Below, one piece after another: positions 16,240 to 24,290 of a stretch of 39,069 nt of DNA (within the stretch, counting starts at the first letter, position 1; the number at the start of each line of letters is the position of its first letter). The stretch is taken from assembly GCA_022508735.1 (NCBI GenBank), contig JAFLUQ010000004.1:1-39069 (forward strand), written 5' to 3'. The position numbers and the translations under genes are program-made. Source of the DNA: Oscillospiraceae bacterium. GTDB lineage: Bacteria > Bacillota > Clostridia > UMGS1883. The notes below the pieces were generated by a model. The model worked only from the letters and a program-made list of their open reading frames with translations, made no database searches and had not been told where the DNA came from.

Positions 16240-17989
16240 TTAAAACGCCCCCTTTCGCGCCTATAGCGTCAAAGCTGCCGTACTGAGTGTCGTACACTTC
16301 TTTGTATCTGCCTCCTAATCGAAGCAGCTCCTCGTGAGTGCCGCGCTCGGCTATGCGGCCGTCCTCCATAACGAGAATGAGGTCGGCGTCCTTCACAGCG
16401 CTGATGCGGTGTGCTATAATAAAGGTGGTGCGGCTTTGTGAGAACTCTTTAAGAGTCCTCTGTATGTAATGCTCAGTCTCCATGTCCACACTGCTGGTAG
16501 TGTCGTCAAGAATGAGGATCGACGGATTTTTGAGTATGGCGCGGGCAAGGGCGATGCGCTGCTTCTGCCCGCCGGAGAGGCCCACTCCCCTCTCGCCGAT
16601 TATTGTGTCATACCCGTCGGGCATGGAGCGGATAAAGCCGTCGGCATCGGCCATCTTTGCGGCCTCGACGATTTCCTCCATGGGAGCGTCGGGCACACCG
16701 TAGGCGATATTGCCCTCGATGGTGTCAGAGAACAAGAAAATATCCTGCATGGCGATGGATATGCTTTGTCTCAGGCGGCGGAGGTTCAGGTGGCGCACGT
16801 CTACGCCGTCAACCTTGACGCTGCCGCTTGTGGCGTCATAGAACCGGCAGATAAGATTAGTCAGCGTGGATTTTCCGCTGCCGGTCTCGCCGATTATGGC
16901 CACTGTCTGGCCGGGCACGGCGGTGAAGCTTACGTCGCGGAGCACCTCCTCCTCGCCGTAGGAGAAGCTCACGTGGTCGAAGTCCACGCGGCCGTCAAAG
17001 CGGTCCTTTTCGGTATAGCCCTTTTCGGTGTGGATGACCGGCTTTTCAAGGGTGAATTCCATGATCTTTTCGCCGCTGGCCATGGCGTTCTGAGAGTCGT
17101 TGATGAGCCAGCCAACGTTGCGCATGGGGGTATTCAGCGCCCAGCTCATGGAGTTGAAGGTAACGAACTCACCGGGAGTCATGTCGCCGCGAACGACCAA
17201 AAAGCCGCCCACAACGAGCACGATCACGTTAAGAGAGTTGGCAAGAGTATCGAGGTACGGAATATGATTCTGCCAAATTCGGTTAGATTTGAGGTTGGCG
17301 TCACGGTATTCGAGGTTCGCGGCGTCAAATTTCTGCATTTCGTACTTTTCCCGCGCGAAGGCCTTTACCACGCGGTTGCCGGAAATATTCTCCTGCACAA
17401 CCGTATTGAGCATGCTGAGCCGCTGGCGGGCATTGCGGAAGGCCGGGCCTACCTTTGTGCCCATAGAGCGGGCAACGAAGGCTATGATCGGAGTGACGGC
17501 CAAAAGGCAGAGGGTAAGCTTCCAGTTGGTGAAGAAAAGTATGATAAGTGCCGAAAAGAACAGGCACACGTTCTCGAGTATTCCGTTCACGACCCAGGCC
17601 ACAAAGTGGCGCACGCTGTCGATATCGCCACTCATGCGGTTCATGATGTCGCCGGTACGGTTATGGTCAAAGAAGGGGAAGTCCAGCTTCTGGAGAGATT
17701 TGTACAGCTCCACGCGGATGTTGTAAACTATCCTCTGGCTGGTGCCCTCAAGAATGTAGTGGTCGATAATCCTGAAAATGTCCTTGAGCACAATGGACAA
17801 AAATATCAGCACCACAAGGATCATCAGCCGGTCTCTCATACCGTCATAGAACACCTCATCCACAATGCGGCCTGTCAGATAGGGTCGTACATTACTCAGC
17901 ACGGTGTTTATCATCGTCAGGCACAGGGCGAATATCGTACGCCCCAAATACGGCCTGATATAGCTGAATATCCATTTTAAAGTTTTCAT
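16232..17989 (-). CDS. ABC exporter half-transporter, subunit with degenerate catalytic site
   Basis: 585 residues: six transmembrane helices (about 15-315) and an ATPase domain (about 330-570). Walker A is GETGSGKST (367-375), signature LSGGQ (471), switch His 527. In Walker B the motif is ILILDD, so Asp496 stands where the catalytic Glu should be. This is the usual mark of the non-hydrolysing site in heterodimeric exporters. It is the first gene of the pair. An AAAGGA ribosome binding site precedes the ATG; only a weak promoter-like TTGAAA-18-TAAAGG is seen in the gap to parC. Confidence 0.92.
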   Translation of the reverse strand: MKTLKWIFSYIRPYLGRTIFALCLTMINTVLSNVRPYLTGRIVDEVFYDGMRDRLMILVVLIFLSIVLKDIFRIIDHYILEGTSQRIVYNIRVELYKSLQKLDFPFFDHNRTGDIMNRMSGDIDSVRHFVAWVVNGILENVCLFFSALIILFFTNWKLTLCLLAVTPIIAFVARSMGTKVGPAFRNARQRLSMLNTVVQENISGNRVVKAFAREKYEMQKFDAANLEYRDANLKSNRIWQNHIPYLDTLANSLNVIVLVVGGFLVVRGDMTPGEFVTFNSMSWALNTPMRNVGWLINDSQNAMASGEKIMEFTLEKPVIHTEKGYTEKDRFDGRVDFDHVSFSYGEEEVLRDVSFTAVPGQTVAIIGETGSGKSTLTNLICRFYDATSGSVKVDGVDVRHLNLRRLRQSISIAMQDIFLFSDTIEGNIAYGVPDAPMEEIVEAAKMADADGFIRSMPDGYDTIIGERGVGLSGGQKQRIALARAILKNPSILILDDTTSSVDMETEHYIQRTLKEFSQSRTTFIIAHRISAVKDADLILVMEDGRIAERGTHEELLRLGGRYKEVYDTQYGSFDAIGAKGGVLNG

Positions 17990-18048
17990 TGAATATCAAG
18001 TCCTTTACATGTTATTGTAAGACTTTTTCAATTTCCCGTTTTTTTGAT

Positions 18049-20226
18049 CTATACTAGCGTAAGCTGTTCACTGGCTCCGTCCTCGCCCTTCAGATAGTAG
18101 CCCGACGAGGGCAGACTTTTAGCCCGATAGCTATCGGGGGTCTTGAGGGCATCCTCCGGCAGGAACATGGCCTTTAAGAGGCTCTTGCGCCGAAGGGTCA
18201 GAATCTGCACACCCTGCGCTGTGCGGCTGGTCTTGGTGAGGATATTGGCGGTGTTGAACACCACGCACTTGTCGATAGTGCTGATAAGCGCCACATCCCG
18301 CTCCTCGGGGATATACAGGCAGCCGATAAGATTTCCGCTGCCGTAGGCGCCGGTCAGGCGCTTGCGGTTGGTCTTGGTGGCGTAGCTGTTCATATCTATT
18401 TTGGCGACCTTGCCGCTGTCGAAGGCAAAGAGCATGAAGCCCTTGTAGTCGTATGCCGGAGTGGCGAAAACTATTCTCTCTCCCTCCTCCATGCCGAGGA
18501 TATTGGGCAGATAGTCTCCCATGACGGAGAGCTTGGAATCGCCGAAGGCGCTTAGCCGCATCTTGTAGCAGTTACGCTGATCGGAGAAGAACAGTATATC
18601 CTGAGCGTTGCCGGTCTCGGCCTCGCAGATAACCGCGTCGCCCTCCTTGAGCTTTTGTGTTCCGCCGTTACGAAGAGCTGTCAGCGGTATCTTTTTGAAG
18701 TAGTTTTCCTTCGTCATAAACACCTTAACGCGGTAGTCCTCAACCTTTTCCTCCTCGACCGGGGCGACAGTGACCTCATGAGCGGCAATTATTTCTGTCT
18801 TACGCGGCTTGCCGTATTTCTTGGCGATCTCCTTCAGCTGATTTATGATGACCCTGTGTATCAGCTTGTCGCTCTCAGCGGTGCGGCGCAGCTCGGCAAT
18901 ATCGCCCACCAGACTTTCGATCTCCGCAGTGCGCTTTAAAATATAGTCCTTGTTCAGATTGCGCAGCTTGATCTCCGCCACGAACTCGGCCTGTATTTTA
19001 TCGATGTCGAAGCCCTCCATGAGGTTTGGCACTACCATGGAGTCGTCGGGGGTATTTCGCACGATACGTATGGCCTTGTCAATATCAAGAAGTATTTTTT
19101 CAAGACCTCTCAAAAGGTGCAGCCTGGCCTCCTTGTTTTCCGCGTCGAATATGCACATGCGGCGGATGCTCTCGGTTCGGAAGTCGGTCCACTCCTTAAG
19201 TATCTCTTTGATACCCATGACGCGGGGTTCGCCGTCAATGAGAATATTGAAGTTGCAGCCGAAGCTGTCTTCAAGGGTGGTCTTGTCGTAGAGCTTGGCC
19301 ATGAGCTTATCCGGGTCAGTTCCGCGCTTAAGGTCAATGGTCAGGCGAAGGCCGCCCAGATCTGTCTCATCGCGAACGTCGTTTATCTCGCGGATCTTGC
19401 CGGACTTCATCAGCTCGGCTATTTTTTCGATTATTACCTCCACGGCCGTGGTATAGGGGATCTCTGTTATCTCTATGGTATTGCTCTTTTTCTCATATAC
19501 GTACTTTCCGCGCACCTTAAGGCTGCCGAGGCCTGTCTCGTAAACCTGCGCCCATGCCTCGGGGTTCTCTATGAGCTGCCCGCCGGTGGAAAAGTCGGGG
19601 CCAAGGATGTATTCCCTCAGGTCAGCCTTGTTGTCTTTGAGATAAGCTATGGTCGCGTCGCATACCTCTTTCAGGTTAAAGGAGCAGATCTTGCTGCCCA
19701 TGCCGACGGCTATGCCCATATTTGGGCTTACAAGGATATTCGGGAAGGCCGTTGGCAGAAGCACCGGCTCCTGAAGAGTTCCGTCATAGTTATCGATAAA
19801 GTCCACGGTGTTTTTCTCTATATCGCGGAATATCTCCTCACAGATAGGGGCCAGCTTGGCCTCAGTATATCTGGAGGCGGCGTAAGCCATGTCGCGGCTG
19901 TACTGCTTGCCGAAATTGCCCTTGGAGTCCACAAATGGGTGAAGCAGAGCCTCGTTGCCCTCTGTAAGGCGCACCATAGTCTCGTAAATAGCCGCGTCGC
20001 CGTGGGGATTGAGCTTCATAGTCTCGCCCACGATCGTGGCGCTCTTTGTACGCTTGCCGCGGAGCAGACCGCGCTTATACATCATAAAGAGCAGCTTCCG
20101 GTGAGCCGGCTTAAAGCCGTCGATCTCGGGAATGGCTCGGGAACGGATAACGCTCATGGTATAGGGCATATAATTTTTTTCAAGAGTCTCGGTTATTTTT
20201 TCGGGGGTCGCATAGTGCATGGGCAT
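18049..20226 (-). CDS. Type II topoisomerase subunit A (ParC/GyrA family)
   Basis: 725 residues: the breakage-reunion domain (about 1-470), a coiled-coil region, and a C-terminal beta-pinwheel-like part. The active-site tyrosine is Y120 in the ASRYTEAKL motif; HGD at 75-77 is the conserved DNA-gate motif. It cuts and passes double-stranded DNA together with an ATPase B subunit. At the position of GyrA Ser83 it has Ala78 and at Asp87 it has Glu82. The ParE partner, often just upstream in one operon, is not here: the next gene upstream is divergent. ParC is more likely than GyrA because of its length and divergence, but the choice is not certain. AGGAGG precedes the ATG. Confidence 0.88.
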   Translation of the reverse strand: MPMHYATPEKITETLEKNYMPYTMSVIRSRAIPEIDGFKPAHRKLLFMMYKRGLLRGKRTKSATIVGETMKLNPHGDAAIYETMVRLTEGNEALLHPFVDSKGNFGKQYSRDMAYAASRYTEAKLAPICEEIFRDIEKNTVDFIDNYDGTLQEPVLLPTAFPNILVSPNMGIAVGMGSKICSFNLKEVCDATIAYLKDNKADLREYILGPDFSTGGQLIENPEAWAQVYETGLGSLKVRGKYVYEKKSNTIEITEIPYTTAVEVIIEKIAELMKSGKIREINDVRDETDLGGLRLTIDLKRGTDPDKLMAKLYDKTTLEDSFGCNFNILIDGEPRVMGIKEILKEWTDFRTESIRRMCIFDAENKEARLHLLRGLEKILLDIDKAIRIVRNTPDDSMVVPNLMEGFDIDKIQAEFVAEIKLRNLNKDYILKRTAEIESLVGDIAELRRTAESDKLIHRVIINQLKEIAKKYGKPRKTEIIAAHEVTVAPVEEEKVEDYRVKVFMTKENYFKKIPLTALRNGGTQKLKEGDAVICEAETGNAQDILFFSDQRNCYKMRLSAFGDSKLSVMGDYLPNILGMEEGERIVFATPAYDYKGFMLFAFDSGKVAKIDMNSYATKTNRKRLTGAYGSGNLIGCLYIPEERDVALISTIDKCVVFNTANILTKTSRTAQGVQILTLRRKSLLKAMFLPEDALKTPDSYRAKSLPSSGYYLKGEDGASEQLTLV

Positions 20227-20266
20227 AACTTTACCTCCTGTGTTTGCCTATTTTTCCTAAAATATT

Positions 20267-20295
20267 ATGATATCATATTATAGCGTGTTTGTCCA
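20267..20295 (-). promoter_or_regulatory. Promoter of the topoisomerase subunit gene
   Basis: On the minus strand: TGGACA (20295-20290), 17-bp spacer, TATCAT (20272-20267). Each hexamer differs from consensus at one position. Confidence 0.6.
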
Positions 20296-20318
20296 GTAAA
20301 AATTTATATATTTTGAGA

Positions 20319-20347
20319 TTGAATTTTTCATAAATATGTGGTAGAAT
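20319..20347 (+). promoter_or_regulatory. Promoter of yqeG-aroEK
   Basis: TTGAAT (20319-20324), 17-bp spacer, TAGAAT (20342-20347), 26 bases before the start codon. It diverges from the topoisomerase promoter about 24 bp away. Confidence 0.7.
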
Positions 20348-20373
20348 AAAGAAAAAACAGTTCGGAGTAAACA

Positions 20374-20889
20374 ATGAAAAACCTCTTTCCCGACGACTAC
20401 AAAAGCTCAATACTGGAGATAACGCCCGAGTATCTGAAAAAGCGAAAACTAAGGGGCGTTATTCTTGATATAGACAACACACTCATCGGTCACAACGTGC
20501 CGCTGCCGGACGAAAAGGTCAGCGCCCTGTTAGAGGAGTACCGGAGGGCCGGTATCGGTATGTGCGTGGTGTCGAACAACCGCCCTGAGAGGGTGGCTCC
20601 TTTTTGCGAAAAGATAGGTGTGCCTGACTTTGTTGCAGACGCTCTAAAGCCCGCAGCCAAAGGCTACATAAAAGCCGCCGAGGTGCTTGGCCTTCGCCCG
20701 GAGGAGACGGCAGCCATCGGCGATCAGATCTTCACCGATGTCTGGGGCGCAAGGCGCGCCGGCTGCTTCGCCGTCTTGCTTAAGCCCATTCACAAAGGCG
20801 GAGAGGGCGCGTTCATAGCCTTTAAAAGAATACTTGAAATACCCATACTTTGCTTAGTAAAGGCACATTTCAGACCCCCTAACTCCTAA
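20374..20889 (+). CDS. yqeG: YqeG family HAD IIIA phosphatase
   Basis: 171 residues with haloacid-dehalogenase motifs: LDIDNTL (D32, D34), VVSNN, the lysine of ALKP and GDQIFTD. The family is known in Firmicutes next to yqeH and aroE; plant and yeast relatives dephosphorylate phosphatidylglycerophosphate. The true substrate in bacteria is not settled. Here yqeH is missing and aroE follows after 22 bases, presumably in one transcript. Confidence 0.9.
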   Translation: MKNLFPDDYKSSILEITPEYLKKRKLRGVILDIDNTLIGHNVPLPDEKVSALLEEYRRAGIGMCVVSNNRPERVAPFCEKIGVPDFVADALKPAAKGYIKAAEVLGLRPEETAAIGDQIFTDVWGARRAGCFAVLLKPIHKGGEGAFIAFKRILEIPILCLVKAHFRPPNS

Positions 20890-20911
20890 CTGTAATCATG
20901 GAGGTATCACA

Positions 20912-22243
20912 ATGAATATAACTGCAAAAACGGTGCCGCTTGGCGTGATCGGAAGCCCCATATCGCACTCGGTTTCGCCGGAGATGCACAATTTCCTGCT
21001 CGACAAGCTGGAGCTGAATTATTTTTACGCCGCATATCCGGTTCCGCCGGAGAGCCTCGACGCGGCCTTCGCCGGCGTGAAAGCGCTGGGAATACGCGGG
21101 CTGAACGTTACCGTACCCCACAAAGAAGGGGCATATCGCCTCTGCGACCGCCTTGACCCTTATGCCGCGGAGATAGGTGCGGTGAACACTGTAGTAAACG
21201 ACAACGGCCGCCTCTCTGGCTACAACACAGACGCACCCGGCTTTATCAAGAGCATTGCCCGTGAGGGTGTGGACCCTGCCGGGAAAAAGGCCGTACTTTT
21301 GGGAGCGGGAGGCGCCGCGAGAGGCGTGGCCTCGGCTCTGCTAAGAGCCGGAGTGGCCGAGCTCAGGATCATAAACCGCACCCGAGACAGGGCCGAAAGG
21401 CTGGCCGGAGAGCTTAATGCCCTCTACCCCGGAAAGGTGAAGGCGGCTGGTACCGCCGAGGGCGCGGAGCTGCTCATAAACACCACCTCTGCAGGTATGA
21501 AGAACAGCGAGAGCCCTTTCTCGGACTACGGTGTTCTATCGCCCGACTGCGTAGTCTGCGACATAGTATACTGCCCCAGAGAAACTGTTTTCCTGAAGGG
21601 CGCCAAGGCCGCCGGCCTCCGCACCGTGGGTGGCATCGGTATGCTCATATACCAGGCGGTCATAGCCTTTGAGCTTTTCACCGGAGTGCGCCCCGGCGAG
21701 GAGGAGATCGAGCAGCTATTCCGCCGCATGGAGATGAAGAAGTCCATCGCCCTGACGGGCTTCATGGGCTGCGGCAAGAGCGCCATAGGCCGTGAGCTTG
21801 CACAGATGAGCGCCGCGGAATACATCGACTGTGACGACTACATAGTAGAAAAGGCCGGAAAATCCATACCCGAAATTTTCGCCGAGGTAGGTGAAGCGGG
21901 CTTTCGAGATCTGGAAAGCCGCTGCATAGCCGAGCTCAGCGAGAAAAACGGCTGCGTGTTTTCATTGGGCGGCGGCGCGGTGCTCCGCCGTGAGAACATA
22001 GATCTGCTGCGCAAAAGCTGCAATGTGGTGCGCATAAAGGCGAGTGTGGAGAAAATACTCCGCAACACCGCCGGAGACACTAACCGCCCGCTTCTTAACG
22101 GCAAGACTCCCGAGCAGGTGACAGAGCTGCTTGCGGCCCGCGAGCCATACTATGAGAACTGCGACTTTACCGTGGACGTGACCCATACCTACCCCAATCA
22201 GTCCGCCCGCATAATTCTCGACAAAATCACGGAAAAGGCTTGA
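20912..22243 (+). CDS. Bifunctional shikimate dehydrogenase / shikimate kinase (AroE-AroK fusion)
   Basis: 443 residues in one frame, covering two consecutive steps of the shikimate pathway: 3-dehydroshikimate to shikimate (NADPH) and shikimate to shikimate 3-phosphate (ATP). AroE part, about 1-272: shikimate-binding SHSVSP, catalytic pair K71 (VPHKE) and D107 (NTDAPG), NADP loop GAGGAARG, and the closing GGIGMLIYQA motif. AroK part, about 276-443: Walker A GFMGCGKS (283-290), DCDDYI, FRDLE and GGGAV. An internal ATG at residue 274-276 lacks a properly placed ribosome binding site, so a separate kinase seems unlikely. Its stop overlaps the -35 of the folT promoter. Confidence 0.95.
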   Translation: MNITAKTVPLGVIGSPISHSVSPEMHNFLLDKLELNYFYAAYPVPPESLDAAFAGVKALGIRGLNVTVPHKEGAYRLCDRLDPYAAEIGAVNTVVNDNGRLSGYNTDAPGFIKSIAREGVDPAGKKAVLLGAGGAARGVASALLRAGVAELRIINRTRDRAERLAGELNALYPGKVKAAGTAEGAELLINTTSAGMKNSESPFSDYGVLSPDCVVCDIVYCPRETVFLKGAKAAGLRTVGGIGMLIYQAVIAFELFTGVRPGEEEIEQLFRRMEMKKSIALTGFMGCGKSAIGRELAQMSAAEYIDCDDYIVEKAGKSIPEIFAEVGEAGFRDLESRCIAELSEKNGCVFSLGGGAVLRRENIDLLRKSCNVVRIKASVEKILRNTAGDTNRPLLNGKTPEQVTELLAAREPYYENCDFTVDVTHTYPNQSARIILDKITEKA

Positions 22244-22268
22244 CAAAGCCGCATATATATGGTAATAT
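22240..22268 (+). promoter_or_regulatory. Sigma-A promoter of the folT-folC unit
   Basis: TTGACA (22240-22245), 17-bp spacer, TAATAT (22263-22268). The -35 overlaps the aroE-aroK stop codon; the transcript begins just before the THF aptamer. Confidence 0.82.
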
Positions 22269-22273
22269 CTTTC

Positions 22274-22391
22274 TTGCAAAGTAGGATCACGCGCGTTAAG
22301 TGAGAGAGGGACGGGAAGTTGCCCTCTCTACGAAAGACTGAGGTCAAATTTTACTTCGTCTGCGGTGCGTGCTCCGCATTCCGTTGCTACG
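22274..22391 (+). promoter_or_regulatory. THF (tetrahydrofolate) riboswitch aptamer
   Basis: The leader carries the landmarks of the THF-I class: AGTAGGAT near the 5' end, the GCGCGTTAAGTG block, a hairpin (AGAGAGGG pairing with CCCTCTCT), ACGAAA, and the 3' segment GCGGTGCGTGCTCCGCATTCCGTTGC. GATCACGC at the 5' side pairs with GCGTGCTC, and GCAA (22276) with TTGC (22384) closes the base helix. The downstream gene is a folate transporter, the usual partner. Confidence 0.88.
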
Positions 22392-22406
22392 AGAAGAATA
22401 TTGACC

Positions 22407-22446
22407 CACTATCCTTTTTGTAGTAATATTTACAGAAAGGATAGTG
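22407..22446 (+). promoter_or_regulatory. Riboswitch expression platform hairpin masking the folT ribosome binding site
   Basis: CACTATCCTTT (22407-22417) pairs perfectly with AAAGGATAGTG (22436-22446). The second arm contains AAAGGA, the ribosome binding site of folT 14 bases before its ATG. Folding would hide it. The following TTGTTTT is a weak T-tract, so control is more likely at translation, though termination is possible. Confidence 0.7.
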
Positions 22447-22453
22447 TTGTTTT

Positions 22454-22972
22454 ATGCAAAAAAAACCGCAAATTTCCACCAAAATAATTGTGACCGTGGG
22501 TGTGCTCACAGCCCTCAGCGTGCTTTTCCGCCTCTTTCTGGGCTATCCGCAGACCGGGAACACCCGCTATGATCTGGGCTTTCTTCCGATCGCTGCCGTA
22601 GGGCAGATGTTCGGCGCACTCTGGGGCGGAGTCAGTTATGTGCTGGCGGATTTGGTTGGCACCTTTTTCACGGGGCAGTCTCCCTACCCTCCCATCACGC
22701 TGTGCAAATTCCTGTTTGGCGCCATATTCGGCCTTTATTTCTATGGGCGCAGGCTCTCGTTATCGAGAATACTCTTCTGCGTGCTGACCATATCCGTGGT
22801 CGTAGACCTCATCGCCATGCCTTTTGCCCTCTCCCCCCTTATGGGCGTGGGCGCTTATGCCATACTCGTGCAGCGGCTGGTTCAGGTGGCAGTTATGTTT
22901 CCGGTGCGCACCGTTTCTATCTGGCTGATGGACAGATACATCGGAAGGTATTATATGGAAAAATACAAATAA
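22454..22972 (+). CDS. folT: Folate ECF transporter S component FolT
   Basis: 172 residues, about six hydrophobic helices, the size and layout of ECF substrate-binding S components. The N-terminal TKIIVTVGVLTALSVLFR resembles the helix that contacts the shared T subunit, and the Gly/Tyr-rich loops fit folate-specific FolT. It captures folate and works with a common EcfT/EcfA module that is not in this window. The THF riboswitch upstream supports folate as ligand. folC follows after about 25 bases. Confidence 0.9.
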   Translation: MQKKPQISTKIIVTVGVLTALSVLFRLFLGYPQTGNTRYDLGFLPIAAVGQMFGALWGGVSYVLADLVGTFFTGQSPYPPITLCKFLFGAIFGLYFYGRRLSLSRILFCVLTISVVVDLIAMPFALSPLMGVGAYAILVQRLVQVAVMFPVRTVSIWLMDRYIGRYYMEKYK

Positions 22973-22997
22973 AAACTATTTCAAGGAGATGAGCCGA

Positions 22998-24260
22998 ATG
23001 GCTTCTGACTTTGTTAAATACGCTAACAGCTTCCAGACCGTCATAAACCTCGGTCTCGGGCGCATATCGGCTCTGCTAAAGCTGATGGGAGACCCCCAGC
23101 GCGGGCAGCGGTTCGTGCACGTGGCCGGGACCAACGGCAAGGGCTCGGTCTGCGCCATGCTGGACGCCATACTGACAGCCGAAGGCCTCAAGGTCGGCCG
23201 ATACACCTCCCCAAACCTTGTCCGCGTGAACGAGCGCGTAGTTGTGGACGGTGAGGAGATACCCGACGAAGAGCTCAATCCTCTGCTTGAAAGGGTAGGT
23301 GCTCTATGCCCCGAGGTCGAACATATTACCGGCGAGTGCCCCACCCAGTTTGAGGTATGGACGGCAGCCGCCATGGAATACTTCAAAAACAAAAATTGCG
23401 ACATCGTCCTCCTCGAAGTGGGTCTCGGGGGGGAGTTTGACGCGACAAATGTGATAGACAAAAACGCGCTTGCCGTAATAACCCGCGTTGCTCTTGATCA
23501 CTGTGCCTATCTCGGCAATACCACCGCCGAGATTGCCAAAGCCAAGTGCGGCATAATGAAGCCCGGCGGCCTTACTGTGGCTCTTTCGCAAGAAGCGGAG
23601 GTCAACGCCGTGATCATGGACTGCGCAAAAAAAGCGGGCAACCGCCTTGTATTCGCCTGTGCCCCGGAAAGCGAGGGCCACGACGGACTTTCGGAAATTT
23701 TCAGCTATAAAAGCATGACCGGGCTTAAGAGCGCTCTGGGCGGCCCTCACCAAAGAGAGAACGCCGCCATAGCCATAGAGGCCGCACTGGCGCTGGGAGT
23801 GAGCGAAAGCTCCATAAGACAAGGGCTCGCCGCCACCCGCCACCGCGGGCGGCTTGAACCTCTCTCTGATGACATTATATTTGACGGCGCCCACAACCCT
23901 AACGGTGTGGAGGCCCTTTGCGCCGCGCTTGACCGCTGCTTTCCGGGCCGGGAGCGGACAGTTATCTTTGCCTGCATGAAAGATAAAGACATCATTCCCT
24001 CGCTGAAAATGCTCTCGGCCTCGGCCCGGCACTTTATATTTACCCGCGTGGTGGGAAATCCCCGTTCTATGACGGAGAACGATTTAAAGACGCTTGCTGC
24101 TGAAAACGGCATAGACGGCGAAGCCGCGCCTGATCTCGCAGCGGCACTCGAGCTTTCGGAAAAATATCCCGGCAGCCTTCGCGTGATCTGCGGTTCACTG
24201 TATCTGTACGAGTCAATTCCTAAAATTATTGACAATCCGCGTTATAAGTGTTATAATTAA
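22998..24260 (+). CDS. folC: Folylpolyglutamate synthase / dihydrofolate synthase
   Basis: 420 residues from the ATG at 22998, nine bases after AAGGAG; the earlier ATG at 22989 lies inside that ribosome binding site. The Mur-ligase type ATP loop is GTNGKGS (44-50), with the YTSPNLVRVNERV motif, and a C-terminal domain carrying DGAHNPNG. It adds glutamate to dihydropteroate or to reduced folates, which keeps folates in the cell. Same riboswitch-controlled transcript as folT: import plus retention. Confidence 0.95.
   Translation: MASDFVKYANSFQTVINLGLGRISALLKLMGDPQRGQRFVHVAGTNGKGSVCAMLDAILTAEGLKVGRYTSPNLVRVNERVVVDGEEIPDEELNPLLERVGALCPEVEHITGECPTQFEVWTAAAMEYFKNKNCDIVLLEVGLGGEFDATNVIDKNALAVITRVALDHCAYLGNTTAEIAKAKCGIMKPGGLTVALSQEAEVNAVIMDCAKKAGNRLVFACAPESEGHDGLSEIFSYKSMTGLKSALGGPHQRENAAIAIEAALALGVSESSIRQGLAATRHRGRLEPLSDDIIFDGAHNPNGVEALCAALDRCFPGRERTVIFACMKDKDIIPSLKMLSASARHFIFTRVVGNPRSMTENDLKTLAAENGIDGEAAPDLAAALELSEKYPGSLRVICGSLYLYESIPKIIDNPRYKCYN
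24229..24257 (+). promoter_or_regulatory. Perfect consensus sigma-A promoter inside the folC 3' end
   Basis: TTGACA (24229-24234), 17-bp spacer, TATAAT (24252-24257). It lies in the last codons of folC and gives the SGNH-like gene its own start, independent of the riboswitch. Confidence 0.85.
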
Positions 24261-24290
24261 TAATAATTATTCCAAAAAGGCGGGAAAACA

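Noticed and set aside
16469..17980. 503-codon plus-strand open frame over the ABC transporter gene
   Set aside because: Low-complexity His/Val/Ala-rich shadow of an ABC gene whose motifs are complete on the minus strand.
19117..20283. 388-codon plus-strand open frame over the topoisomerase gene
   Set aside because: Shadow frame; it also runs through the divergent promoter region.
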